From Lasiosphaeria ovina (taxonomy: Eukaryota; Ascomycota; Sordariomycetes; Sordariales; Lasiosphaeriaceae): 64,000 bases of DNA. How positions within the stretch are numbered: the first letter of the stretch is position 1; every line of letters starts with the position of its first letter. The notes beneath the pieces are model-generated. The model did no database searches. It was not told the origin of the DNA and saw nothing but the letters and a program-made list of their open reading frames with translations. The stretch spans positions 940,001 to 1,004,000 of the forward strand of contig JAULSN010000004.1 of the NCBI GenBank assembly GCA_033439765.1. The letters are read 5' to 3'. This document shows, one piece after another, positions 35,037 through 46,952 of the stretch. The translations under genes and the position numbers were made by a program.

Positions 35037-36670
35037 GGTCCGTCCTCTTTGCCGTCGGGGGCGCGGCGAACGAGCGTGATGTAGTAGGATGCTGAGAAGA
35101 TCGTGCAAGAACAACAGAGGCCCGAGATTCAGTCCCAAGGTAAAGGGCTGCCATCTTAAGTTATTGCAGCGTCCCTCAGCGTGGGGCAAATTTCGACAGC
35201 CGTGGAGCGCTGCGATCCGCAAGCATGGTGAGTGGGTTCCACCTGAGAACGATCCAGCTCCTCATTGCCCCTTATTTCGCTAGCGAGCGGGTTTATGTGC
35301 TGTACGAGAGGGTCCACGAAAGCAGCGCCGCTTAGTCACCGGCTTGGAAGCCTTCGGTGATTTGGGGAGAGCAGCTCCAGGGTTGCCGGCCGCTTGTTAG
35401 CGGCCGCATCGGTGGAGTGTGCGGAGAGACGGATGGCAATGTGCAAGGCTCCGGCGGGCAACTGCTTGTCAGCGGCAAGACCGAAGCCGATGACAGAGTC
35501 TCGGCAGGGGGGCATCGGACAATCCATGGACGAAAATAATCCGATCAATATTCCATGACATAAGTGTCCATGCAAGGCAGATGGGCCCAGACTGTTTGGC
35601 AGTTCGCGCTGGGACTGTGTCTCGACATCGCGCTCCACTGAGAACCAGAAAGCACGCTCGAAATGCTTGATAATTGATCCGTTCACCGACCGAAATATTA
35701 GGTAACAACAAGTGGCGCGGCTCAAAGTGCGGCTCGAAGTCTGGCAATTGGAAAGGTGAACGATTGGTTCAAAGGCAGACGTCGACGTTGAACGTGTTTG
35801 CTCTCGCAACCTCTCAGTGGGGGACGGAAACAACACGTTCCCGAGCCCGTATTCTCGCGACGTCCATGTCCCGTGCTGCGAGGGCGTATTGCGGCGGTGG
35901 GTTTCAACTGCGAATCGCATTTGCTATGGGTGTATGGAAATATCATCGCGCTGACAAACCAGGCCGTCGGCCGTCGGTCGCCGCGGTTGTTCGCGCTCCA
36001 GTGTGTCAGTGGTGAGTTGGTGGGTGTGAGAAAAATTCCAAAAAATTCGATGTCTTCTTCTGGTGGGGGAAGGAATTGAGGAGGCGCCAGTCTGCAACCA
36101 TGTGCCAGCAATGCCGCTTAGTCACCAAATGCGGGCCTGTCAGTGGTGGCAGTTTTCGCCGCTGAGTCAGAGGATTAACAGTTGCTGGGTTAGGGTCCGA
36201 ACTCGAAACGGCATTGCAGCGGGTCTACCAGAAACAGCACGTCATTGATCCGTGCAAGAAAGAAGGAGCGACTGGTTCCTTCTCCAGGCTCTCCAACGTT
36301 CCAAAGGGATTCCAAAGAGGTAAAATGCAGTGGAATTGGCATCAGTTCAATCGTCGTACAGCTTTGTGAGCCCAATATAAGAGCCAATACGGGTGATTCT
36401 GCCCACATGGGGTTCCAAGCGCACCCGAAGACGGGGACGGGAGTTCTTGCTCGGCCGACGCCTCGGACCTATTAGAGCCCCTGGCCTGGCTAGATCTGAG
36501 CACTCCCGTCGGCACCCATCCGAATTCTGTCTCGGCTCCTGTCCCCTTCCATTTCCACCTGACCTCTACACTAACACTACACCGCTTACCAATCTTTGCC
36601 TAGCAATGCCGCTATAACGGCTCGAATTACAGAGGCCGTCGCCCAGTTGAGGCAATCATTAGCTCTGAGC
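35037..36670. other. Divergent spacer between ABC remnant and regulator
   Basis: No gene is seen in 1.6 kb. It holds the upstream regions of both divergent genes. Confidence 0.5.
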
Positions 36671-38877
36671 ATGCTTCCGTCCCGCGTCCGCGTCCCCAAG
36701 TCCCGAAAACGAGCCTGCGACGCGTGCCACAAACGAAAGGTACCTCCGTCACCTACTACACATTCCATCCACTGCAGCAAAAGTCAACAGCTAAACGCGC
36801 CGGCGAGTTCAGATCCAGTGCGACAGAGGCGTGCCGCTGTGCGACTGGTGCACGCATCACGGCTTGGTATGCACTTTCAACCGAGCCCTCCGGCCGAGGA
36901 GGGCTGCCACCAGCGCCAGCAAGAGCCCATGCCACAGTCCCGGCCCGGTAAGAGCGGATCTCGCTGACCGCCCCACCACCTTGGACATACGGAATCCTCG
37001 GCCACGCTCCCGGTCACACGAGCCGGGCCTCACAGAAACTCCGAAATCCACTCGCGATTCCGATTCTCCGCAGTCGCACTCGCACTCGCACTCTCACACG
37101 CGCGTAAACACGCCACACCTACCACCACCACCGCCGCCGCCGCCGCCGCCCTTGCCGCTGCCTCTATCACTGTCACCACCGTCTGACCCAGAGTTTGGCG
37201 CCCAGGGAGCTTGTTTTGGCAAGTTGCACTTTGCCGGCTACCATCTAGGCGAGATCAGCAGCTACAACGGCATCCCGCTGTTCTCGCCCGAGTGCCAAGC
37301 CCTGATTTGCGCCCGCACCGGCAAGCAGGCCAGCTTCCCGGCCCAGCTAGGCGACCCGTGGTCGTGGGAAGCCCATGACCGCGCCCACCTGTCTCTTGAC
37401 GCCCGGTCCAAGTCCATCCAGCCGCCGCCCATTGACCTCTCACTGCCCGACAGGTCCGTCACCGAGGGCTTTGTCGCCTTCTTCAAGACGTCGCACCTGA
37501 GGCTGGTCTTTCCCTTCATCAACTTTTCCCTGTTCCAGCACACCATCGACGTTGCCTACACGCCATGGAACGGCTGGGCGCCCTCGTCGCCCGAGCCCGT
37601 CGCCGCCAAGGCGTGCGTCTTTGCCTTTCTCGCTATTATGTCCCTGCTGGGCTGCCCTATGAAAGAGTCCATCGACGGCGATGAGTTCGCACTCAAGGCC
37701 CACCAGCTGCAGCCGGTGCTGCTCCAGCAGTTCAGCATGACCGGCCTGCAGACGGCCCTAATGTTGGTCAGTATCTACACAGTCTAGATGACTCTCACCG
37801 CCAGAATGACCCTGCTGACGTCGTTTACTCCAGTCCACGCACCAGCTGTTCTCGGGCCAAGTCCAGTCTTCGACCATGCTCCACTCCCTGGCCTGCCGCA
37901 TCGTCTTCTTCCTCGGCGGCCACCTCCTCGCCGACCCCTGGTCAACCCCACTCGCCTCGCAGACCAAGCGGCACCTGCGCCAGCTGTTCTGGCTGTGCTA
38001 CTCGCTCGACAAGGAGATCTCGCTGCGCACGGGCCAGCCGCCGTCCATCGACGACAACCACTGCGACCTGACGCTGCCCGCCGGCTACCTGGCCGTGCAG
38101 TACCTTGACAAGGACAAGTATGCCGACTCGGCGCCGTGGGAGGAGACGGCGGTGCCCATCCTGCCCGGCGACCTGCGGCTGGCCTTCATCAAGTCCAAGA
38201 CGTGCACCCTGTTGTACTCGGCGCAATCGCTGCGCAAGTCGGACGCCGAGCTGCTCAAGGACATCCGCGAGCTCGACGACGAGCTCGAGCGCTGGCGCCT
38301 GTCGGTGCCGCGCAACCACCGCCCGCTGCTCTCCGTATCGCCCGACGCCGCCGCCGACCAGTTCACCGAGTGCTCCGCCGACGGAGTGCGCACCCTCGTC
38401 GTCAACTTCGAGTACCACTACCTCATGGCCACCATCCACCGCGCCACCGGCCGCTGCCGCGCCTGGGGAGACAACGGTCACGTCGCCGGCGGCGTCGCCG
38501 AGCTCGAAGAGCAGGGCGTTAGCTCCTCACTGACCCTGTCCATCGAGGCCAGCCGCTCCACCCTGCTGTTCCTGCGCTCCGTGCCCCACGCCCTGCTCGA
38601 GGAGTCGACGTCCATGCTGGCCTTTTACCCCATGTCGGCCGTCGTGACGCTGTTTTTTAGTATCCTGCTCGACCCGCTCAATCCGCGCTCCGCCCAGGCG
38701 GATCTCGGCCTGCTGGCGTCCGCGCCGGAGCTGATCAAGGGCATTCGCCGCAGGCTTCTGACGCGCAATGAGATGCTGCATATACAGATGGTGGATGAGT
38801 TTATTGCTGAGCTGACGCACCTCGCCCACTGCGCAGTGCGCATGGCAGGGGAAAGGGACGTCCATGGTGGGGCATGA
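36671..38877 (+). CDS. Zn2Cys6 fungal transcription factor
   Basis: Three exons, 36671-36739, 36813-37766 and 37834-38877, give about 688 residues. The first intron splits the zinc cluster. CDACHKRK joins IQCDRGVPLCDWC and ends THHGLVC, giving C-x2-C-x6-C-x6-C-x2-C-x6-C. A disordered region follows with His-Ser repeats and about 11 prolines in a row (residues near 105-125). The middle-homology (fungal_trans) domain includes FFKTSHLRLVFPFINFSLF, FAFLAIMSLLGC, HSLACRIVFFLGGHL and LFWLCYSLDKEISLRTGQPP. It should bind DNA in the nucleus. It is divergent from the ABC transporter gene and may once have controlled it; that link is only positional. The start is the first ATG in frame upstream of the cluster. 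Confidence 0.88.
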
Positions 38878-39548
38878 TGTGAGATGTATAATTGAAGGCC
38901 GCTAATTACGGACGAGCTACTAGTTTTTGTATTTTGAAATAAAGAATTTCAATATAGCCGCCCACCAACGGCCCGCGCCGGGCATCAAGGAAGCTGAGAA
39001 AGTCAGAATGACACCATATACAATCCCACATAACTACCTACCGGCTAGACGGCCTTTACAGGCTTTTCTTTCACTAGGTTAACAAGCTCAAAATTACAGA
39101 AATATATACATCACTATATTGACAAATCAATCTTCTACAGAATATAGGAGCTCTTGGCTTCCGGCCTTATCCTTTGTATAAATCTTAGTTCCAGAGTTGC
39201 CCTTTGCAAGTTCCTGGCCGATCATGCTACTCACATATTTACGCAGTAATTACTTGAGCGGCAAAGATGGTCGGGGTGGCCAGAGCCTTGTCCACACGCT
39301 CCGAGACCTTTGAGGGCCAACAACTGCAGTCATAATGGAAGCTGCCGGGGCTCGCTCCCCAACGAGTAGGTATGAGAATCACGGGGACAGTGCTGCATTT
39401 TCAGCTGCAGGTCAGATTAGCGCGGTTGCTACCTCCTGCAGCCTGCTCAAACTCGACCTCTGTCGTCGGACGGCGACAGCATCATAGTCCGTAAGAGCTT
39501 AGGCGCACGTCTCCATCTTTACGTCCAGCTTCGAACACTCCCGTTAGG
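38878..39548. other. Intergenic spacer
   Basis: AT-richer; no gene is seen. Confidence 0.5.
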
Positions 39549-41394
39549 ATGGATCCTCTTAGCATGACAGCTAGCATCACGGCGCTCGTGACGGTTGCAG
39601 CCCAGATCAGGGCCGCAATCAAGCAAATGCACGCATTCTGGTCCTCGGTCGCGGACGCTCCGGCCTCACTGCTGGGCCTGCTCGCCGACATAGAGCTAGT
39701 CCGCGACCTGTTCGATGGCATTGACGCCAGCATGGCGCGCCATGGTACGGACCAGGCGTGGCAGAGCTGATAAGCAAGCTGTTTGGGAGGTGTCTCGTGG
39801 ACCTCGAAGTCCTCGAGAGCCTGGCAAGAACGGTTCTCCCCGGCGCCACAGATAATCCCACCAAGATCGTCTGGAAGTCGGCCAAGGCCGTGCTGAAAGC
39901 AGATAAGCTCCAGCCATATAAGGCACATCTCGAGTCTACGAAACTTAGCCTAGTTCTCGCCCACGGCTATGCTAGCCAGTAGGTGCTACTGGCTCCGTCC
40001 CTGCTAATTAGTTGGCTATCTCCGGACGGCGCTAATAGTGTCAACACAGCACCGTATGGACTCTCGCTTTGACACCCTCGAGACTCAATTTGCTGAGCTC
40101 AGTCTTGCCGGTTCGAGCGCGGCAGAGGAGAGACATCTCAGGCTGGAAGCGCAATTCGTATTTGAGACGCAGAAGGTCACGACCAAGCTAATGGAACCCT
40201 GTCCACCCAGCTCTCTTGCCCAGAACCTAGCCCTGTCGATCCAAAAGAATGTCACGAGCACGATCGAAGGCGCCGTAAGAGACCAATTGCCAGCGCACGG
40301 TCAGCGGAAGCTGCCAGGCCCAATCACGGAGGACAAAAATTCCTTGGGTCCGCCACCAAAGGGACAGCCGCATCATAATATCACGCAAACCGAATCATAT
40401 TACGACACGCCGGGACCACCAAGCTCCGAGCTGGCAAGACCGAGAAAGGTAAAGAAAACAGCCATCCCGGAGCCGCCGCAACCGTGGAGAAGGAGGTGGT
40501 GATCATTCCGCGAAGGTGGATCACAGCTAGCGCCGTCCGGTTCCTAGTAAAATGGGAGATATCGTCCCGCGGCTGGAGCCTCTGCCAGTTCCGGTCGCGG
40601 TCGCACATGGTGGTCCCGGACGACGCGGCGGTGCTGAAGGCCTGCTACGTGTTGCCTTCCTCCCCTCCCCACTTGTCTCTTTTGTTGCAGGCCGAACCAG
40701 GTAGCCAAAACATAAAGAAGGCCGGTCTGACAAAGACACACCGCCAGCACTTAAACACATCTTCTACATCTGCGGCTCGAGTGAAGACGGCGAGGGCGGC
40801 TGTCCTCCATCGGACGAGGAAGTGAAGCGGGTCGCGAAAATGCTGGTAGAGAGGGGTTCCGAGATCGACGACATCGACGAGGTGGTCTTCTCACTCTTCG
40901 TGAGAGGCGGCGTGGAGGTCAGCAGCGGCGCCACGCTGGACTATCTCTGCCGCAGCGAAGCCATGGCCTGGGACTGGGCGACGCTCAGACCCAAAGGCTT
41001 GCAAGATATTTGGACGTGGGAAAGCCCGCTGGCCCTAGCGATTCGTAAATATGTCATCGCGGGCCTCAAGATGGATCGCCTAGACAGGGAAGTGGCCAAG
41101 AATGTGATGTGTATGAGACTGTTGTCTTCGCTTAACGAGGAACTCCACGACGCATACTGCATCGAATATCACCAGTCCTACGGGTTCAACGGGCGTGTCA
41201 TAGAGTTTGGCATCTTGTTGCGTAATGGCTGGGACCCCCGGCCGGATATTGGTGACGGTGATAAGGCTTTGGTTGCTTGGATTTCGCAGGTCATGACCCA
41301 AAGTATACCGCCGTGGTATGAAACTAGCCCTGAAGCTGAACGGATGGGTAGTCTGCGACGGCGGTGTGCAAACGGTTGGGGATTGCGGCCATGA
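39549..41394 (+). pseudogene. STAND/NLR-like N-terminal-domain protein, frameshifted
   Basis: It begins MDPLSMTASITALVTVAAQI, the usual opening of fungal helical N-terminal domains found in STAND/NLR-like and ankyrin proteins. The frame then changes near 39742: after ARHGTDQA the family-like ELISKLFGRCLVDLEVLE is in another frame. A good intron (39981-40051) joins AHGYAS to HRMDSRFDTLETQFAEL. A second frame change near 40440-40490 separates the linker from EKEVVIIPRRWITASAVRFL. A third falls at about 40650-40740, before FYICGSSEDGEGGCPP and the last block up to 41394 (KMLVERGSEIDDIDEVVFSL). I saw no intron that restores these frames. It probably was a heterokaryon-incompatibility or self-recognition type protein; no ATPase domain is seen. 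Confidence 0.55.
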
Positions 41395-42020
41395 TGGGGG
41401 CTCGAGTGACGTGTGAAGTGACGAACAAGAGGGGATTTTTCCAGCTGTGCCCGACTTGGACACTGCTCAAAGAGACTTTCGGATGCCAGGGTCGCGGGTG
41501 GAGGTGCCCGACGAGCAAGCTTTCAAGCCGCCTGTAAGGCCTCCTGTACGACGTAGTTTGTCCCGGGAAGAGGATTTGTGGCCATCTAGGGCGGGCGCAA
41601 ATGGGAAGCGGAGTGGTACTCTTCAAACATTGGAAAAGGACAGAAAGTTGAGTGCCATTCACTCACATAGTGAGCCATAGGAGCATGGTAGATGGATGGG
41701 ATACCTAGCTGCTACCTAATGACCCATCTATGCAAGGAATGTGTGAGCCGGGGATGTCAAACTTTTCGCTCAAAAACGAATCCTTTGCCGGGAACATGGC
41801 TTACCCGTAAAGGCGTAAGACCCAAAATGCCAAACCCATGAGGATGAACATCCGCATGCTCAACCCTAATGGCAAATACCTTCCTTGACTAGGAAATAAA
41901 AGATTACATCCTCATCCCCAATCATCATGCCGGCAAATGTTAGAATAAAGATCAGGCCCCTATTACCAGTCTATCCTCCCAGTACACCAGTTGACGAGAT
42001 ATCGTAAGTCAGCGTCCTCC
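41395..42020. other. Intergenic spacer
   Basis: No gene is seen between the frameshifted gene and the convergent small gene. Confidence 0.45.
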
Positions 42021-42788
42021 TTATTTCTTGCCGCCCTTCTTCTTGCCGCTGCCGCTGCCGCTGCTAGTAACTACACTCGAGGGGCCTGCTTCCGCCGCTT
42101 CCTCCAGGGCCGGCTGCCCGACGGTGGCATTGGGGTATTGCAGAGTTGGTTTCGGCCACGACGGAGGCAACGCAATACCAACGGGATCAGGAATCGGGAG
42201 GTGCTGTATCTCATATTGCTTGGCGTCCGTGGTGAACCTCACATCCCGCGCATGCTTCGCGGCCTGGCCTAGTGCGGTGAAATGCTGGCGTTCCCACTCG
42301 GCCAGGACACAGATCAGCCACTTCTGACATTGTTGTACCGGAACGTTCGAGGCAAGAGTGTCCATGGCTTGCATATTGCCCATCGCTACCTGGGAAACAG
42401 TTTCCCAGAGGTGGGGTTTATTAACGTGGAAATTAGCCTCGCTGATCTGTATGCCGAGTTGCTTATTCTTGTAAAGAATTTGATAGCGCCGGCAATTTGG
42501 AATTTTGCTGAGATTATGCTCGGCCGCGTGATTCTGCCAGCCCGCGGGTACAATCATGAGAGACCAATGCTCCGTCCGTTTGACTTGCTGTGGAGTATTG
42601 GGTTTCGTGGACGCCTTCCCACTGTTCCTAGGTTTTGACACCTTGCCTGAAGCGGACACATGGCCCGACTGTCCTTGCTTTTCATGCTTCTCTTTAAGAG
42701 CCTTTGCCACCAACGCTAGGGACTTCTCCGACTCCGGATCTGTCCACAATAGGTACAGCTCCCCGTCGTAAGTGGGAGCCTGGGACAT
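42021..42788 (-). CDS. Unknown protein, paralogue 1 of a His/Cys-conserved pair
   Basis: One exon, 255 residues, no signal peptide or membrane segment. I do not recognise a named family. It shares its layout with the gene at 45275-45988. Common features are an opening DGELYLLW, HWSLMIV (His about 74), ANFHVNKP, VQQCQKWLICVLAEWER (Cys about 154), AKHARDV, LPPSWPKP then a PNATVG segment, and a tail PSSVVTSSGSGSGKKKGGKK. An extra lysine-rich, low-complexity segment (residues about 30-70) separates the opening from the His block. His early and Cys-Gln-Lys-Trp later resembles the order in permuted papain-like or DUF7770-like folds; that is inference. It is divergent from its paralogue, 2.5 kb apart. 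Confidence 0.7.
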   Translation of the reverse strand: MSQAPTYDGELYLLWTDPESEKSLALVAKALKEKHEKQGQSGHVSASGKVSKPRNSGKASTKPNTPQQVKRTEHWSLMIVPAGWQNHAAEHNLSKIPNCRRYQILYKNKQLGIQISEANFHVNKPHLWETVSQVAMGNMQAMDTLASNVPVQQCQKWLICVLAEWERQHFTALGQAAKHARDVRFTTDAKQYEIQHLPIPDPVGIALPPSWPKPTLQYPNATVGQPALEEAAEAGPSSVVTSSGSGSGKKKGGKK

Positions 42789-45274
42789 CGCTGTATAAAG
42801 TAGTGGGATACCGTATAAGTTCGTTAAAAGACAAGTCGTCTCTGATGCTGGTTCCAGGAAACAGATAAGCTCGACGGCTTACTTGAATGAGTTTGGTGTG
42901 AAAGTCGGGACAGAGAATGATAAATGATAAGTGCCGAAGATGATGGCAATGAGAATAATTAAAGAAAGCGCAAACCGAGCTGTTCTCGCACAGATTTCAT
43001 TCGCCTCCATGTCGGGCTGCTATGAGCAGGGGCTGTATAGCCCTCGATCAGGTAGAAAAACAACTTGAAACCTCGTTCTTGTTAGCTTCTGCTCGTACGG
43101 ATACGCATGCCAGATATAGAGACGACCGGACCAGCGGTTAAGATTATGTAGTAGACTACTTCCCTTTTGTTACACTCCTAGTAACAGTTGTTTGTGTGAT
43201 GGTGCTCCCGGTACACTAAAGCGCATTGTGATATACATAGGTGAGTTTCCTTTGTGTCCCGGTATTAGGTTGCACTAGGGGATGCCGCCGGACTTCTAGG
43301 CGAAGAAAGGAAGACCTAAGTCATCAGTTATAGTCAGTAACTATGGTCAGTCTCGTTAGTTATTGCAGCCCAAATCCTCGGATTCCCGACTCCTGAGCTT
43401 GAAATATCAATATTCTATTACATGTTTATTCGATCGGGTGTTGTGCACCGTGGGCGTGACGTTCTTTAAAACAGATAAGATAACAACACCAAGCTCTTAG
43501 TCATGATTTGCTCACCAATGACGCTTGCGGCAGGCATCGCTGCTGTGATATTGTTCTTGTGGTGGAAGTGACCACAAAGCGTGCCGGTGCGGTGAACTTG
43601 AGACAATTTAGGATTGCCGTATAATCTCTCAAAGTGAAAGACATATATGGAATATTTTGACGGAGTAAATCTCTTCGATAACTACTTAGGTACCTTGAGA
43701 ATACGCACTACGCAGCTTGTCTCCAACACGTGTCGCTTCTTGATTGTAATGGTCTTCTCTTCCGGTGGAAGTAACTAGCTTCTGGATTAGACGAAAGAAG
43801 AAAACACAAATAAGTGTTTTTCTTTTATTCGTCTTTCAAGTGCCTTACGTAGACTAGGGTAGAGAGCTTGCACTTTAATGAGACCGGCGATTTGGAAGCA
43901 CTGCGAGTACTCCGTTCCTCCCACATTGAGCATATTTTGTTAGCGAGGGTTTGAGCTCGAGCACCAGTTGCCACCCACACCCGAGCCATGCGAAACCAAG
44001 AATTAGCAAGTGAAACTGTGAGGACGCGAGTTTGGCAGGCAAGGCAGGAGCGAGTGACGTGGAGGTTGCGCCAGTATTCGGATGAACAACAGCAGGTACG
44101 TCCGTGAGCCAGTATAGTCATGTGAGTTTGACTAGGATTGCGCCTTCCAAACCTGTTCGGATCTCGATCGAAAGTTCTTGACCTTTTGCCGCACTAATCC
44201 CTCAGCCCTGGGAGGCAGGAAAAACCTACCCTCGATCGGATGGCTTCTCCAGACAACCCAGACAATCAAATGTTGAAAGCTTCCTGTGTTATCACTCATC
44301 GCCTGCCTCCGAATGACTCGGCTCGGAGCATGACATGGCAGTAGTTCTTTCTCTCCTTGCAGGGGCGAGAAGGGCATGCGATGTAGCTCCGTGGAAAGGG
44401 GAAAGCGTCACGAAGGTGAGGTGAAATTGCAGACCTGTCCACCGGCCATCCGTGCTTGTGCCACATGTCCGTCTCCCGAACATGCTGCGCATCTTTGGAG
44501 ACGTGAGCAATTCCCCGGTCACGAGTTGGGATTTCCAAGGTAGGACTGCACATTGCAAGCAAGAACAGCAACCACAAAAAAAATGCTAACTAAAAATACT
44601 AGCCACGACAATTTTCTGCACCTCGACGTTTCGCTGCTGCTGGGTCGTCTTACTTCGGATGGCTTGTTTGCCCGCTTGGGCCGCGATGCCTCTCTCGTGG
44701 AACACCGGACACCCGGATCACTGCACGCTCACAACTGCCAGCCCGATCATCTCTTTTCTTGTGCCACTCGGGCTACCAGAAGCCGCCCAGCGCAAAGTCG
44801 CACCTGCGCCTGTTTGAGCCGTGCAACCTCAGGCAGGAAGCGGCAGCCCGAGGATGAGGCGTATTAGACTTTTGCAAGTCCAACTTTTTGGGCATATAAC
44901 AAAAAGCAGCGGGGCCGCTACAAGCCGTGGCTGCCAGCCCGTTCATCTCATGTATCTGGCACGCGACCGCCAGAAGCTTCCCAGCACCACGTTCCGAGTC
45001 GCACCTGCGCCTAACCGAGAGCTGTGCAACAGCCGTTGGACGCGCGGGCCCGGCGATGGAGGCGTATAAGATCTCTCTGCAGGAGCAATCTTTCTGAGAT
45101 TTGTCCTGGCAGCAGCATCTTCAACAGCATCTTCACAAGTTCGCAATCTCCTTGTACCACCTCGCGCTGAACGACAGTCAACTAGTCAAGCTCGTCGTCT
45201 GGTTATCCACTTGTCAGAAATAACACCAGAGGTACCTGCCAGCTCTACGGTAATCCTTCACTCTCCGTGTTGCA
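42789..45274. other. Divergent spacer between paralogues, with duplicated segment
   Basis: No gene is recognised in 2.5 kb. Near the right side, two diverged tandem copies (44731-44872 and 44927-45075) precede the second paralogue. Each copy ends in a TATA-like GCGTATTAGA/GCGTATAAGA. Confidence 0.5.
44731..45075 (+). repeat. Duplicated promoter-proximal segment
   Basis: Both copies read CTGCCAGCCCG, TCATCTC, CCAGAAGC, CCCAGC, AGTCGCACCTGCGCCT, GTGCAAC, then CGATGGAGGCGTATAAGA in copy 2 or GAGGATGAGGCGTATTAGA in copy 1. Copy 2 ends about 200 bases before the start codon at 45275 and keeps a better TATA box. Confidence 0.75.
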
Positions 45275-45988
45275 ATGTCTGCTCCAAGATCTGAACCTCT
45301 GCCGGACTCGGAGCTATGGCTCGGCTGGTCGGGCCCCCCGTTAAAGGAGCCGCCCAAGGACCCGAACAAGTATAACGAAATCCCAAAGACCAAAGGTCAT
45401 TGGTCTCTTTTTGTTGTGTACGGCACTTTGGCTCCAGACCAGATTTCCGGGGTTGTGCACCACCAGCTCGATGCCTTCCGCTTCTCGTCAATCTATAACC
45501 CGGATAAAACGCCCATGAATTCGTTTACGCGAGACGGACAGGAGCTGCCAGAGTATATCGCCGAAATGAAAGAAGCCCATTTCCACACCGACAAACCCAA
45601 CAATCGAGTCCTCATTGGCCGGGTGTTGTGGGCTAACATATCAAGAATGATGGAGGTTGCTGGGCAGATCATGCCAGCTCAATGCATGAAGTATGCTGTT
45701 TGCGTTCTGGCTGAACTGGAAAGGGAGGGTTTGGTTCCAAGAGGTGGTGCCGAGCTCCATGCACGAGATGTGACATACGCCGCATCGGCTCAGTTTTGGG
45801 AGGCACACCACCCAGTCCCTAACCCCTCTATCAAGCTGCCAAAGTCCTGGCCGATGCCACGTCCCGATAACCCGAAGGCGACCCTCGGAAACCCGTCTGA
45901 AGGGATGGATTCGGCAGCTCGTCCATCGAGCGTGACCACTGGCAGCTCCGCCGACGGCAGCAAGAACAAGAGTGGAAAGAAGAAATAA
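45275..45988 (+). CDS. Unknown protein, paralogue 2 of a His/Cys-conserved pair
   Basis: One exon, 237 residues, soluble by sequence. It opens DSELWLGW and has GHWSLFVVYG (His 42), AHFHTDKP, MPAQCMKYAVCVLAELER (Cys 137), LHARDV, LPKSWPMPRPDNPKATLGNP and the tail RPSSVTTGSSADGSKNKSGKKK. Each of these has a matching block in the same order in the gene at 42021-42788, so the two are ancient paralogues. It lacks the Lys-rich insert of paralogue 1. The basic tail could bind nucleic acid or lipid or direct nuclear entry; no evidence decides. A duplicated TATA-containing segment lies directly upstream. The function is not known to me. Confidence 0.72.
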   Translation: MSAPRSEPLPDSELWLGWSGPPLKEPPKDPNKYNEIPKTKGHWSLFVVYGTLAPDQISGVVHHQLDAFRFSSIYNPDKTPMNSFTRDGQELPEYIAEMKEAHFHTDKPNNRVLIGRVLWANISRMMEVAGQIMPAQCMKYAVCVLAELEREGLVPRGGAELHARDVTYAASAQFWEAHHPVPNPSIKLPKSWPMPRPDNPKATLGNPSEGMDSAARPSSVTTGSSADGSKNKSGKKK

Positions 45989-46952
45989 GCGGAAGGATTG
46001 ACCTTTGACATCTCGTTGATTTGTATGTGGGGAGGATAGTCTAGTTCTATCAAGGACAGCATGGTCTGCATTCTGATATTTACCAGGCATAGCGGTTAGG
46101 AAAGCGAGGATAGAGATGTATTGGCTTTATGAATCCCCTGGTCCAGCTCAATAAAGTGACACAGAAGAAAACAAACTCATCCATATACATCACAGCTCTT
46201 GGTGCACGCAGCACAGCCTCAGCGAACGCATGAAGGCCAGCAATGGTGCAAGCGATGAAAATGGAAGCAGTGCAGCATCACATCGACACTAGTGCCCCTT
46301 TCGCCAAGATAAGCTCATGATTGGGGCTACGAGTGAGAGGTGCCGATCTCTGCGGGGCTCTTCAACGGCCTCGGTCTGCTTGGTCAAGATGGTGGCTTCC
46401 GATCCGACTGGCGGCAGGGGGAAATTGGGTAGGTAGGTGCCAAGCAACGTGCGCTTGTCGAATTGCCCGGTTGCCGTCGCTTTGCCAAGTGCGCAATGTC
46501 GCGACCTGCCCCTACGAACCATGGTTTGGCCCGTCAGAGTCGCACCGAAGCCAAAGGCCAAGACCGCCAGGTACAAGGCCAAGACCACCAGCAGGGCCGC
46601 GGATGCAAGAGGCACTCGTAACTGCCGCATTGGGACGGCCCGCCGTCTGGGCGCGTCGACGTGCTCGCCTTGTCGACTGCGACAATTGGCGCGATGCGGC
46701 TTCGAGAAGGTGGCGCCGAGTGAACGTACAATATCTCGACCACAAAAGGCAGGATGGCGTGTAGGTAGCGTTGCAGCAGAGGCAGGTACCAGCGCTGCCA
46801 GCCAGGCCACGCCCGAGCCAAAGACATACAAATTGCCCGGCGGCTGCTCCCCTGATGGCATTCTCGTCTTCCTTGCCACCGCCTCCCTCGATCAAGTGTG
46901 TTTGTTTATTAATTACTCAACCCAAGTCACTCTTTTGCACTTTTTGATCACC
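45989..46952. other. Intergenic / aminopeptidase upstream region
   Basis: An open frame continues upstream of the aminopeptidase start on both strands, but its residue pattern is Arg/Ala-rich shadow. I see no supported gene here. Confidence 0.45.

Noticed and set aside
40458..40498. Short intron to repair the frame in the STAND-like gene
   Set aside because: About 41 bases with no clear branch site, shorter than the other introns of the window.
46289..46879. Minus-strand open frame upstream of the aminopeptidase
   Set aside because: It is Arg/Ala-rich with no family pattern, and long open frames occur on both strands here as GC-rich shadows.
46437..46952. Upstream extension of the aminopeptidase frame
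   Set aside because: It would place about 170 unlike residues before a clear signal peptide; the ATG at 46953 fits the secreted family.
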